Positions 1 to 7,497 of a stretch of DNA of 58,364 bases are shown here, piece after piece. Made by a program: the position numbers and the translations under genes. The DNA is from Eubacterium sp. CAG:251 (GTDB lineage: Bacteria; Bacillota; Clostridia; Oscillospirales; Acutalibacteraceae). The stretch lies in the NCBI GenBank assembly GCA_000436835.1, contig FR889150.1, positions 1 through 58,364 of the forward strand, given 5' to 3'. Numbering within the stretch: the first letter of the stretch is position 1; the number at the start of each line of letters is the position of its first letter. The notes beneath the pieces were generated by a model that saw only the letters and a program-made list of their open reading frames with translations, ran no database searches and was not told where the DNA came from.

Positions 1-445
1 ATATTATCCAAGATATTTTGCGAAAATATTTATATTCCTTATCACTTAAAGGCTTTTCAGGAGTATCAAGCGGGCAAAGAATGAATATTAAAACAGCAAA
101 TACTAAAGATATACTAAGTAATGCAATTCTAATATCGTACATTTTTGACAGCTTGATAAGCACTATACAGCATAAAATTGATAAAGTTGATAATATTTCG
201 CATCTTGTTTCAGTCTTGGCATGAAAGCCACCGGCATATCTCCTTATAAACTGAAAAGTTATATAGAAAATAATGCTTTCGAGAAAACATTTGAATATTA
301 AACCAAAGACGATTGCGAGAATTAAATACATTAAATGTGAAATAGATATAAACAATCCATAAATGTAAAGTTCTCGTTCGTCTTCAGTAATATTTCCTTT
401 TGAAATAAGTTTATCGACAAGATGTGTAGATAAATTATTTATCAT
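1..445 (-). CDS. agrB: AgrB-like peptide-processing endopeptidase (3' end cut by window)
   Basis: Integral membrane cysteine protease that cleaves and cyclises the AgrD precursor. The visible 148 residues run from the start codon at 445 and lack the C-terminus, which lies outside the window. The AgrB signature GGFHAKTETRC is present, with His75 and Cys82 seven residues apart as in the catalytic pair of the family. Hydrophobic segments lie at about 31-66 and 84-125. The gene overlaps the end of agrD by 11 bases, so translation is probably coupled. Identification is strong from the motif and the partner; activity is inferred. Confidence 0.93.
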   Translation of the reverse strand, partial: MINNLSTHLVDKLISKGNITEDERELYIYGLFISISHLMYLILAIVFGLIFKCFLESIIFYITFQFIRRYAGGFHAKTETRCEILSTLSILCCIVLIKLSKMYDIRIALLSISLVFAVLIFILCPLDTPEKPLSDKEYKYFRKISWII

Positions 446-590
446 TGTCGATTTTACTGAACTTTTTTAAAGCTGATGGTACTTCAGGTTGATAATAGAT
501 AATGCAACTTGTACTATTAGCATTTCTTTCAAGTGATTTTTCAGCTATTGTTTTAATTGCTGTTGTGAAAATTTTCTTTTGAGATTTCAT
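435..590 (-). CDS. agrD: AgrD-like cyclic autoinducer peptide precursor, 51 aa
   Basis: Precursor of a thiolactone autoinducing peptide. An amphipathic, basic N-terminus (about residues 1-22) is followed by the core NSTSCIIYY and the acidic-side recognition tail QPEVPSAL. This matches S. aureus AgrD, where YSTCDFIM is followed by DEPEVPKEL. Cys29 plus four residues (CIIYY) would make the usual five-membered ring, with an N-terminal tail of two to four residues. The ribosome binding site AAAGGAGG sits at about 600-607. It is the first gene of the minus-strand agrDB pair. Ring size and tail length are inferred from the family. Confidence 0.93.
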   Translation of the reverse strand: MKSQKKIFTTAIKTIAEKSLERNANSTSCIIYYQPEVPSALKKFSKIDNDK

Positions 591-620
591 AATAAAATCC
601 TCCTTTTCTTTGATAATTAA

Positions 621-661
621 ATTTTATTTTATAATAATATCTAAGTCAATATTTAAGTCAA
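621..661 (-). promoter_or_regulatory. agrDB promoter with direct repeat at -35
   Basis: On the minus strand TTGACT (644-649) and TAAAAT (621-626) are separated by 17 bases and lie about 30 bases upstream of the agrD start. The plus strand shows an exact 8-base direct repeat, TAAGTCAA, at 642-649 and 654-661, overlapping and extending the -35. A direct repeat beside the -35 is typical of activator sites, but which protein binds is unknown. Confidence 0.55.
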
Positions 662-707
662 AAGTGTTAAAAATTTGGTATAACAAAACGATAATGCACA
701 TATAACA

Positions 708-762
708 AGAATAATCTAATATTATTTGTAAAAATTCTTTTATAATTAGATTATTCTATAAT
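708..762. promoter_or_regulatory. 13-bp inverted repeat overlapping a divergent promoter
   Basis: AGAATAATCTAAT (708-720) is repeated as a perfect inverted copy at 745-757, with a 24-base spacer. The right arm overlaps a possible promoter for the XRE gene (TTCTTT at 735-740, 16 bases, TATAAT at 757-762). It lies between agrDB and the XRE-AgrA-AgrC group. It is probably an operator for the XRE protein or the LytTR regulator; the binding protein is inferred. Confidence 0.55.
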
Positions 763-814
763 TACAAGTGTTATGCTGCGTAAATAATTGATAAAGTTAC
801 CTTGAGGTGATTTT

Positions 815-1186
815 ATGACATATAAAGTTTTTCTAAAAGATTTAGGAAACAAACTTAAAATGCAACGAAAAAAATTAGGACTAACACAAAGTGAACTTGT
901 CGAAAAAATAAATAAGGGATTAAATAAAAATGATGATGATTATTTATCTGATAAACAGATGTCAAGGGTTGAGTGTGGTGAAAACGCCACTAGATTAGAT
1001 AAGTTTGTAAAATGGGCACTTGCATTGGAAAAAACTCCAGATTATTTTTTGTTAGGAATAGACTATGGTGATGATAGTAAAGATGGTAAAATACTTCAAA
1101 TCTGTGGATGCCTCAAAAATTGCAGTGATTCGGATATAGATACTGTATTAATGTTAGTGCAGGGGATGAACTCAAAGAATAATTGA
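815..1186 (+). CDS. XRE-family helix-turn-helix regulator, 123 aa
   Basis: Cytoplasmic DNA-binding protein. The N-terminal 75 residues form a Cro/C1-type helix-turn-helix, with KKLGLTQSELVEKI as helices 1-2 and KQMSRVECGE as the recognition region. The domain carries an unusual insertion (INKGLNKNDDDYLSD) between helices. The C-terminal 45 residues have no recognised domain. GAGGTG is well placed before the ATG. It is the first gene after the divergent agr promoter region, followed by a strong terminator and then the two-component genes, so it may control agrDB or gate the locus. The target is not shown by the sequence. Confidence 0.85.
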   Translation: MTYKVFLKDLGNKLKMQRKKLGLTQSELVEKINKGLNKNDDDYLSDKQMSRVECGENATRLDKFVKWALALEKTPDYFLLGIDYGDDSKDGKILQICGCLKNCSDSDIDTVLMLVQGMNSKNN

Positions 1187-1210
1187 ATTTGACAAATTTA
1201 TTTTCATATG

Positions 1211-1261
1211 GTATATAAAACATATCTAAACAATGATATGTTTTATATACTTATTTTTTTT
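1211..1261 (+). terminator. Strong intrinsic terminator inside the agr regulatory operon
   Basis: A perfect 16-bp stem (1211-1226 with 1235-1250), an 8-base loop and a T-rich tail (TTATTTTTTTT) end just before the ribosome binding site of the response regulator gene. Transcription from the XRE gene would have to read through it to reach the two-component genes. Confidence 0.85.
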
Positions 1262-1276
1262 GAAAAGAGGATGTTA

Positions 1277-2002
1277 ATGAATATAGCAATATGTGATGAC
1301 GATAAATCATTTAGAGATCTATTAGAAAAACATTTGAGAAATTATTTTAATGATAGAAATATATCGCTTAATATTTTTCAATTTCCTTCTGGTGAAAAAC
1401 TACTTGAAAATCAATTATTGTTTGATTTGGTTTTTTTGGATGTTGAAATGGGTAATATTAATGGAATTGATACAGGTAAAGAATTAAAACGTCGCAATCC
1501 ACACAATATAATTTTTGTAATTACATCATATGATGGATATTTGGATGATGCGTTTCATATTAGAGCTTTTAGATTTTTATCTAAGCCGTTAGATATTGTA
1601 AGACTTTATAGAGCTTTGGATGATGCTGCCGAACTCATCAATAATGATATAATTGTTTTTTATGATGTAAAAAGCGGCCGTAATGTTCGAATATATACAA
1701 ACGATATTATTTATATTGAAATTAAAAAAAAGAAAACAAAAATCGTAACTGTTGACAATATTTATTATTCAAATGAAAAAATTTCGGTATGGAAAAACCG
1801 TTTAAATGCTATTTCTTTTGTTTGCCCACATTCTAGCTATGTTGCTAATTTAGATTATTCAGTATATCATACAAGAACGCTTTTAGTTTTGGCCAAACGA
1901 GATCTTGACGGAAAAATCATAGAAAAATACGAAATAAATATAGCACCTAAAAAGCAAGCTGAAATTAAAAGATTGTTCTTTTATGTTTTGGAAAGAAGGT
2001 AA
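1277..2002 (+). CDS. AgrA-like LytTR response regulator, 241 aa
   Basis: Transcription factor expected to be phosphorylated by the adjacent sensor kinase. The receiver domain spans residues 1-120, with the acidic cluster CDDD at 6-9, phospho-acceptor Asp55 in VFLDVEM, Thr83, and Lys103 in SKP. A LytTR DNA-binding domain follows at about 135-235 (DIIYIEIKKKKTKI, FVCPHSSYVANL). I chose the ATG at 1277 because AAAAGAGG (1263-1270) is spaced six bases from it and the family begins MNIAICDD. The reading frame is open upstream to 1208, but that part is the terminator. It is four bases from the kinase gene. Confidence 0.92.
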   Translation: MNIAICDDDKSFRDLLEKHLRNYFNDRNISLNIFQFPSGEKLLENQLLFDLVFLDVEMGNINGIDTGKELKRRNPHNIIFVITSYDGYLDDAFHIRAFRFLSKPLDIVRLYRALDDAAELINNDIIVFYDVKSGRNVRIYTNDIIYIEIKKKKTKIVTVDNIYYSNEKISVWKNRLNAISFVCPHSSYVANLDYSVYHTRTLLVLAKRDLDGKIIEKYEINIAPKKQAEIKRLFFYVLERR

Positions 2003-2005
2003 TTT

Positions 2006-3295
2006 ATGTTTTTTCAAATTTTTGCATATTTAACTGAAGCGGTTATTGTGTATATGTATATAAGGCATATATATGAACCTAAGAAAAATAAATTAATATC
2101 GTTTATTACGATTTTAGTTTCTTATCTAATGTTATTTTTTATTTATAGGTTTATTATAAACATAGAATTTGTAAATACAATAATAATTACACTCACTAAT
2201 ATTGTAATTATATATTTTTGCTTCAAAAGTTCATTTAAATCATCTATTTTTCACGGAATAATTCTTTGTATTTTACAAATAATATCTGAATTTTTAACTG
2301 CATACATAACTTCTTTAATTTATAATATTCCAGTTCAAAACAGTGTTGATAATCATTTTGAAATAGGAGTTGTTTTAAGTCGGATTCTATATTTCTTATT
2401 TAGTAACTTCCTTTCCAAAATTTCTGTTAAAGAAACAAATGTAAAAACTTGGGGAAAATGGTTTGCATTATCTTTATTACCTTTAAGTAGTATATTTGTT
2501 ATTATAGTAATGAAAATAATAACTGACAGTATTGCTCTCAAATCATATCAAAATATTCTTATAATTATATCTATTTCATTTCTTTTGGTTATCAATATCA
2601 TTATCTATTTTGTTTATGAACAAGCCGAAAAAAACAATCAAAAATTATTGGAGTTGGAATTAACAAATCAAAAGAATGATATTGATATGCAATATCTTAA
2701 TTTGATTGAAAAGAAAAATGAAACAATGAATGTAATGGCACATGATTATAAAAATCATATGATTGCCATAAGCAGTATGTCAAATCAAGCAGAAATTAAA
2801 AATTATATAGATAATATGCTTGGTGAAATTACTAAATACAATCAAATCGGCAAAACTAAAAATAAATTTCTTGATATCATATTAAGTAAATATATGGATC
2901 TTTGCAATAGTAAAGGAATAGAATTTGAAACACATATAATGAATGACAATCTGAATTTTATAAATGATTTTGATTTATCAACATTATTTAATAATATTCT
3001 AGATAATGCTGTTGAAGCGGCATCGAAATCAACCGTCAAATTCATAAATTTGGAAATTGTTAATAGTTTAACTTTTCACCATAAAATAACAGTAATAAAC
3101 AGTAGTGATATTGAACCAACAGGTAAAAACGGTGACTTAATTACAACCAAAAAAAATAAATCTATTCATGGATTTGGGACTAAAAGTATACGAAAGACAA
3201 TAAAAAAATATCATGGAGAAATGGAATGGGAATATGATAAAGGATTAAAACAATTCAAATTGGTTATCTTATTTCCAGAAAATAAAATAGAATAA
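2006..3295 (+). CDS. AgrC-like GHKL sensor histidine kinase, 429 aa
   Basis: Membrane sensor expected to detect the peptide made from agrD. Six or so hydrophobic helices occupy residues 1-205. A coiled region and the phosphorylation site follow, with His246 in NVMAHDYKNHM. The HATPase_c_5-type ATP-binding region has the N-box NNILDNAVEA (Asn334) and a G-box HGFGTKSIRKTI near 390. This order is that of AgrC/ComD kinases. The gene is directly downstream of the LytTR regulator and ends before a terminator at 3301. Ligand specificity is inferred from the neighbouring agrD. Confidence 0.92.
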   Translation: MFFQIFAYLTEAVIVYMYIRHIYEPKKNKLISFITILVSYLMLFFIYRFIINIEFVNTIIITLTNIVIIYFCFKSSFKSSIFHGIILCILQIISEFLTAYITSLIYNIPVQNSVDNHFEIGVVLSRILYFLFSNFLSKISVKETNVKTWGKWFALSLLPLSSIFVIIVMKIITDSIALKSYQNILIIISISFLLVINIIIYFVYEQAEKNNQKLLELELTNQKNDIDMQYLNLIEKKNETMNVMAHDYKNHMIAISSMSNQAEIKNYIDNMLGEITKYNQIGKTKNKFLDIILSKYMDLCNSKGIEFETHIMNDNLNFINDFDLSTLFNNILDNAVEAASKSTVKFINLEIVNSLTFHHKITVINSSDIEPTGKNGDLITTKKNKSIHGFGTKSIRKTIKKYHGEMEWEYDKGLKQFKLVILFPENKIE

Positions 3296-3300
3296 GGTTT

Positions 3301-3334
3301 AAGCTCTTGTATTAAAAATACGAGAGCTTTTTTG
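3301..3334 (+). terminator. Terminator after the sensor kinase gene
   Basis: AAGCTCTTGTATT pairs with AATACGAGAGCTT and is followed by a T tract. It separates the agr regulatory operon from the secreted-protein module. Confidence 0.85.
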
Positions 3335-3460
3335 TTAAAATAAAATTCTAACTATATTAGAATTTTGATAATTTCGCCCTATTTTTGCATTATAACGGAA
3401 TTAATATTGTTTTTTGTTATGTATGATTTAAAATGGAATTAAAAAAAGAAAATGTTTTTA

Positions 3461-3579
3461 TTAATAAAGCTTTATTAAAATTTATGATGAAAGAGGTGTT
3501 TTCGATGATTTAATATCTTTGTGTTTTGACACAAAAATAGCACATCAATCTATTACAATAAAATTAAGGAGATTTAATT
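3461..3579 (+). promoter_or_regulatory. Conserved leader, copy 1, with 18-bp palindrome
   Basis: It begins with the perfect palindrome TTAATAAAGCTTTATTAA (3461-3478). Next come GATGAAAGAGGTGTTT, a small hairpin (TTTGTGT with ACACAAA, about 3518-3535) and the ribosome binding site AAGGAG. The same order of elements occurs at 6152-6267 before the second secreted-protein gene. The 284-base interval 3296-3579 holds no gene. A possible promoter (TTGTTT and TAAAAT, about 3409-3436) lies just upstream of the palindrome. Confidence 0.6.
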
Positions 3580-4032
3580 ATGAAATTATCAAAGAGATTA
3601 ACGGCATTATTTGCTGCTGTATTAATGGCTATTACAATGTTTACAGGTTCAATTTCTGCTTATGCGGCAACACCGCACCATGATGCAAAAGTCCCTATTC
3701 GTGTTAGTCCTACAGGTGTATATGGAGCATTGATAATTACCGGATGGCATTCAAATAATTCAAAAACCAAAATGTACGCACAAACAACAGGAAACAGGAG
3801 TACTTACAGACTTGCTGTGACCATGGTAGCACGAAATGTCGATTCAAAGGGTAATCTCAAAAAGACAGGCGGAAGCCCGGATAAAAGCAAAGATTTAACT
3901 TCCGAATCACCTGTAGCATATATTACAAGCGGAAGCGGCAAACATTTTACCAAAATAAACATTTATTATACCGGTTTAACCGATAGTAATCTTGACCATT
4001 GTGCTTATACCGAGTATCAAAAAACATTTTGA
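3580..4032 (+). CDS. Small secreted protein A of the duplicated module, 150 aa
   Basis: Unrecognised exported protein. A clear signal peptide covers residues 1-29 (basic KLSKR, then a hydrophobic core) with probable cleavage after AYA. The mature 121 residues are rich in Ser, Thr, Gly and Lys, with a single Cys near the C-terminus. Alternating polar and aromatic stretches suggest a beta-sandwich. The signal peptide is almost identical to that of the second secreted protein (6268), while the mature parts have diverged strongly. It sits downstream of an agr locus and upstream of membrane, lipoprotein and ABC genes. A bacteriocin- or toxin-like role is possible but unproven. Confidence 0.8.
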   Translation: MKLSKRLTALFAAVLMAITMFTGSISAYAATPHHDAKVPIRVSPTGVYGALIITGWHSNNSKTKMYAQTTGNRSTYRLAVTMVARNVDSKGNLKKTGGSPDKSKDLTSESPVAYITSGSGKHFTKINIYYTGLTDSNLDHCAYTEYQKTF

Positions 4033-4097
4033 CAGATAAAATATTAAATACAGCGATACATTAAGTATTTGCATATTGATATTTTATAACAACAAAG

Positions 4098-4121
4098 CAG
4101 GCAAGAATTTTTTCTTGCCTG
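4098..4121 (+). terminator. Stem-loop between secreted protein A and the membrane protein gene
   Basis: CAGGCAAGAA pairs with TTCTTGCCTG around a TTTT loop, without a long T tract. A different-sequence stem-loop occupies the equivalent position in copy 2 (6719). It is probably a partial terminator or an RNA-stability element that favours the first gene. Confidence 0.55.
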
Positions 4122-4139
4122 TTACTAAGGGGTAATTTT

Positions 4140-4865
4140 ATGAAGAAATTAAAAATTATTATTCCTGCTATTCTTTTACTTATAGCAATAGGACTTTTAT
4201 CAGCTTACTTTATTTACGGAAGTACACTTGTTGATATAACGAGTGATAAATCAATCAGCAATGCTTTGGCAACCGACCCAAAGCAACCGATAACCATAAT
4301 TAAAACTGCAAAAAACGGAAAATATTTTGGCATAATGTATTCAGACCCAAGTGATAATGATGAAACGTGTTATCATTTCAGTTCTATGACAAAAGCAAAG
4401 CTATACAAAAACAAATACCATAATCTCGGAATATCTTCAACTGCTTACGTAATTGAGAATAATGATGATGATGAAGAAGATAAATTGACTAATGATACTT
4501 TAAATGATATTGATGAAAACACCAAAACCGTAGAATCGTTTCTTTACACGTTTGAAGGTGATACAATAAAGGATAAAAAGTGCAGCGTTTTTGAATACAA
4601 TGATACAGGAGTTGCATTTGATGAAAACACAGAAGAAAAAGAAGTTACTGAAAAGATGCAAAAGCTTGCAGATTCATATAAAAAAATAGACGAGTTTGAT
4701 TTACCCAATGAAAAATTTTATATATTCCCGGAGGTTTATGAGCTATCGAAAAACGCTAATGGAATCTGCTTTGAAGTCGGCTCTGTTTCGGTAGATGAAA
4801 TGAAAAGTCGAACAATGCAGCAGGCAAAAGGCATTATTAAGGATTTAAAGGAAGAAAAGCAATGA
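4140..4865 (+). CDS. Single-pass membrane protein of the module, 241 aa
   Basis: Unrecognised. An N-terminal signal-anchor at residues 4-25 leaves about 215 residues outside the membrane. Short blocks (IYGST after the anchor, KLYKNKY, KCSVFEYN) are shared with the two proteins encoded at 6781 and 7498, so the three are paralogues. This one is longer, with an acidic insertion (NNDDDEEDK) and an extra lysine-rich C-terminal helix. Its last four bases overlap the start of the lipoprotein gene (ATGA), indicating one transcript. Possible roles are immunity or accessory to export; neither is shown by the sequence. Confidence 0.8.
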   Translation: MKKLKIIIPAILLLIAIGLLSAYFIYGSTLVDITSDKSISNALATDPKQPITIIKTAKNGKYFGIMYSDPSDNDETCYHFSSMTKAKLYKNKYHNLGISSTAYVIENNDDDEEDKLTNDTLNDIDENTKTVESFLYTFEGDTIKDKKCSVFEYNDTGVAFDENTEEKEVTEKMQKLADSYKKIDEFDLPNEKFYIFPEVYELSKNANGICFEVGSVSVDEMKSRTMQQAKGIIKDLKEEKQ

Positions 4866-6055
4866 AGAAAGTATTTAATATATCATGTATATGCATAGCT
4901 ATTATAATTTTAATATCTTCATTAATGACAGGGTGTTCGTCTAAAAGCAATAAAATAAACACCGAGCAAAGCTCTGCTTCTTATGTTGAAAACGAGGATT
5001 TTCAATATTTTATTGATTCTTCGTCTGCTATTGCAAAAGCTGATAACGGATATTATTTTTTAAATAGTTTGAAATTATACTTTTTTGATACTGCCACAAA
5101 AGAAGCATATATTGTTTGCAATAAGCCTAACTGTGAGCATACTTCAAGTAAATGTACGGCATTCTTTCCTACTTTTAATTATTATCCTTTCCAATTATCA
5201 TACTTCAACAACAAGCTATATGTACTCGGTTGGGAAGAAGAAGGCAGTAATATGCGGCATAATTACATATATGAGGTGTCGCTTGATAATTTTAAAAGGA
5301 AAAAATCGACATATTTATTTGACGGCACAGACACAAGCTCTGTTTCGTTTATAATTCACCGAGGATATATTTATTACCTCAAAGGCGGTGGCACTAACAT
5401 TAAAGAAACAACGGCGTGCTTGTTCAGAAAAAAAATCGGCAGCAAAAGCAAAAAGGATAAAGCAGAAGTTATCTATAAATTTAGCGGAATCGGTGCTGAG
5501 CTTAGTAATATTAAAGCAAGCGGCAACAATTTAATTTTAATGAATTCCTCTTTTAGTGACACAGACGGAAACGGTTATAAAACCTCATATACCCTGATTG
5601 ATATCCATTCGCTGAAAGCAAGGCAGCTCAAAGACGATAAGGCATATTCTTTATTCGCAGACGGTGACTGTGCTTATTACGGCAACCGTTCGGGAGAAGT
5701 CTATTGCATTAATCTTACCACAAATAAAGAAACAGCTTTTTGTAATATCGGCGTGCCGGCATATATTTCTGCTGACAGCAATTATGTTTACTTTGATAAC
5801 CTGCAGTCAATTTATATTGATAAAATAGACGAAAAGGACAGAAAAATATTTGTCTATGACAAGTCAGGCAAATATGTAACTGAAATTACACCGAAAAATC
5901 CGAAGGATGACTGTTATTTCGGCGGTGATGATATGATGATATTTAAAGAAAATATTGACGGCGAAGCAGCAGAATCAAACGGTGCAAAGGGCTACTATGT
6001 GCTTGACAAATCGCAGTTAAAATCTCCTGACAAACAATTTATTGATATGGAATAA
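4862..6055 (+). CDS. Propeller-like lipoprotein A, 397 aa
   Basis: Surface lipoprotein. The signal sequence ends in the lipobox LMTGC (Cys25). The body has repeated short blocks (NGYYFLN, NNKLYVLG, RGYIYYLKG, DNYVYFDN-like) typical of beta-propeller lipoproteins of Clostridia (DUF5050-like; family assignment tentative). A compact Cys/His cluster, C86-x4-C91-x-H93-x4-C98, follows the first blade. The last 72 residues are nearly identical to the second lipoprotein (8090). It overlaps the upstream gene by four bases. A remnant of the permease gene follows directly at 6060. Confidence 0.85.
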   Translation: MKKVFNISCICIAIIILISSLMTGCSSKSNKINTEQSSASYVENEDFQYFIDSSSAIAKADNGYYFLNSLKLYFFDTATKEAYIVCNKPNCEHTSSKCTAFFPTFNYYPFQLSYFNNKLYVLGWEEEGSNMRHNYIYEVSLDNFKRKKSTYLFDGTDTSSVSFIIHRGYIYYLKGGGTNIKETTACLFRKKIGSKSKKDKAEVIYKFSGIGAELSNIKASGNNLILMNSSFSDTDGNGYKTSYTLIDIHSLKARQLKDDKAYSLFADGDCAYYGNRSGEVYCINLTTNKETAFCNIGVPAYISADSNYVYFDNLQSIYIDKIDEKDRKIFVYDKSGKYVTEITPKNPKDDCYFGGDDMMIFKENIDGEAAESNGAKGYYVLDKSQLKSPDKQFIDME

Positions 6056-6085
6056 TATTATGGAACTAATCAGAATATTTAAAAA
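5837..6085 (+). repeat. Near-identical 249-bp segment, copy 1
   Basis: It spans the end of lipoprotein A and the first codons of a truncated permease. It matches 9053-9301 with about nine mismatches by eye, whereas the lipoprotein genes upstream of this point differ greatly. Confidence 0.85.
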
Positions 6086-6140
6086 GAAACACAGCAAAAA
6101 AATGTTCACATTTTTTCAAAAAATGACACTATATAATTGA
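6060..6140 (+). pseudogene. Truncated ABC permease start (recombination scar)
   Basis: The frame begins MELIRIFKK and is stopped after 26 codons. Its first seven residues and its distance from the lipoprotein stop codon are the same as for the full permease at 9276. It is evidently the stump of a permease gene whose remainder was lost or displaced when the module was duplicated. Confidence 0.8.
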
Positions 6141-6151
6141 GAAGTTATTTA

Positions 6152-6267
6152 TTAAATAAAGCTTTATTTAAATTTTTGATGAAAGAGGTGTTTGAAATAA
6201 TTAAATATCTTTGTGTTTCGGCATAAAAACAGAATAACATTCAATAAAATTAAGGAGAATTAATATT
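6152..6267 (+). promoter_or_regulatory. Conserved leader, copy 2, with 20-bp palindrome
   Basis: It has the palindrome TTAAATAAAGCTTTATTTAA (6152-6171), then GATGAAAGAGGTGTTT, a short hairpin (TTTGTG with CATAAA) and AAGGAG. Relative to copy 1 the palindrome has changed symmetrically (one extra A and T), which keeps it perfect. TATAAT at about 6131-6136 may be the -10 of a promoter without a good -35. Confidence 0.6.
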
Positions 6268-6713
6268 ATGAAAAAACAAAAAGATTTGCAGCCTTATTTG
6301 CTGCTGTATTAATGGCTATTACAATGTTTACAGGTTCGATTTCTGCTTATGTAAAAAGTCCCAATTCTAAAACACTCGTATGCGGTTCTTACAAAGCGAC
6401 TTGTTCATTGGTAACTGCAAATAAATATTCGGGTGCTGCAATAACGGATTCTGCAAGTAAGGACAAAAATAAAAATAAAATCAAATTTGACACCTTGTGT
6501 GCTACAATGTTCGGAACAAAAGTCGATAAAAACGGAGATAATCCTAAATATATAAGCAGTAGCGGTACACCTAAAAAAAATGCAACAACTGCTTCAGAAG
6601 GAATTCCTATACTTAAAGCATCGTCCGGATATTACTATGCAAAAATGGCAAGTGCTCACATAGCCAAAAAAAATGGTATTCAAAACGCAACAACATTGAA
6701 CACATCATATTAA
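6268..6713 (+). CDS. Small secreted protein B, frameshifted in the signal peptide
   Basis: Paralogue of the secreted protein at 3580. The ribosome binding site AAGGAG and the ATG at 6268 are intact, but six A residues follow (6271-6276). In this frame translation stops after 14 codons. One more A would give a signal peptide beginning MKKTKRFAALFAAV and joining the long frame, whose first in-frame ATG is at 6312. The mature part is about 120 residues, with three Cys and a Tyr-rich end, and is only weakly similar to protein A. The gene is phase-variable, decayed, or affected by a sequencing error in the A tract. Confidence 0.75.
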
Positions 6714-6718
6714 AAAAC

Positions 6719-6746
6719 AGTATGCCGGTATTATTACCGGCATACT
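6719..6746 (+). terminator. Stem-loop after secreted protein B
   Basis: A perfect 12-bp stem (AGTATGCCGGTA with TACCGGCATACT) and a TTAT loop occur six bases after the stop codon, with no T tract. It occupies the same position as the stem-loop at 4098 but has an unrelated sequence. Confidence 0.6.
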
Positions 6747-6780
6747 CAACAGAGGAAATTAATTTTACGGAGTATGTTTT

Positions 6781-7380
6781 ATGAAACGAAATAAAAAGAG
6801 ATTTATTATTTTTTTAATTTTCATAGTTTTTATTGGCGCTTGTGCAGCCGTGTATTTTGGTTATGGTTCAACGATGATTAATCCCGATAATGAACAATCA
6901 ATAATAAATGTGTTATCTACTGATAAAAGTAATCCAATAAATATTCTTGCAACAAAGAAGTATGGCAATAGATTTCTTGTTTTATATACCGACCCTGTAA
7001 AGGTTAAGGAAAATGAGAACAGTTCTTGTTTTTCCACTTTTGTAAAAAATAAATTTTATAAGAACAGATATAGCGCTTCCAGCATAGGAACGGGTGACGG
7101 AACAGAAATACAGGTAGAGGGCACAGAACTCGAGGATGCTTCTTTGCAAAAAGACACAAGAGTTTTTGCCATTGCAAATGTAGCTACAGAAGAAACCAAA
7201 TGCAGTATATTTGAAATTGACCCTGAAACCAATCAATATATTAATAGGTTGGATATAATTGATGTTCCAAAAAATCAACCATACATTATTGTTAAAGAAT
7301 ATAAAACCAAGTCGAAAAATAGTGTATTAATTGCGTATGACGGTATAGTAGAGTTAGAGCAATTGAATGCAGAATATTGA
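6781..7380 (+). CDS. Single-pass membrane protein, first of a tandem pair, 199 aa
   Basis: Unrecognised. A signal-anchor (residues 8-27) is followed by YGSTMI and an extracytoplasmic domain with the blocks NPINILATKKYGN, VLYTDP, FYKNRY and KCSIFE. It is very similar to the next gene (7498) and more distantly related to the 241-residue protein at 4140. GGAG lies eight bases before the ATG. No catalytic motif is visible. Confidence 0.8.
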   Translation: MKRNKKRFIIFLIFIVFIGACAAVYFGYGSTMINPDNEQSIINVLSTDKSNPINILATKKYGNRFLVLYTDPVKVKENENSSCFSTFVKNKFYKNRYSASSIGTGDGTEIQVEGTELEDASLQKDTRVFAIANVATEETKCSIFEIDPETNQYINRLDIIDVPKNQPYIIVKEYKTKSKNSVLIAYDGIVELEQLNAEY

Positions 7381-7497
7381 TATGAAATCTTTTAACCGGT
7401 TGAGCATTAAGAAAATCTAATTACGGTAAAAGTTTTTCATACTTATATATAGCGACATTTGGAACTATAGTAGACAAAATAAATAGGAGAACTATCG

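Noticed and set aside
591..814. Canonical AgrA binding repeats upstream of agrDB and the module leaders
   Set aside because: No pair matching the staphylococcal AgrA consensus was found. Only the TAAGTCAA direct repeat and the 13-bp inverted repeat stand out.
3487..3513. Leader peptide in the conserved leaders (frames at 3487-3513 and 6179-6226 both beginning MKEVF)
   Set aside because: No ribosome binding site precedes either ATG, and the frames differ in length and sequence after five codons. AAAGAGGTG looks more like a DNA or RNA element.
3580..4032. Lactococcin-972-like bacteriocin for secreted protein A
   Set aside because: Similarity is limited to size, signal peptide, a few Ser/Asn/Lys positions and the ABC neighbourhood. 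The family's aromatic pattern is not convincingly present.
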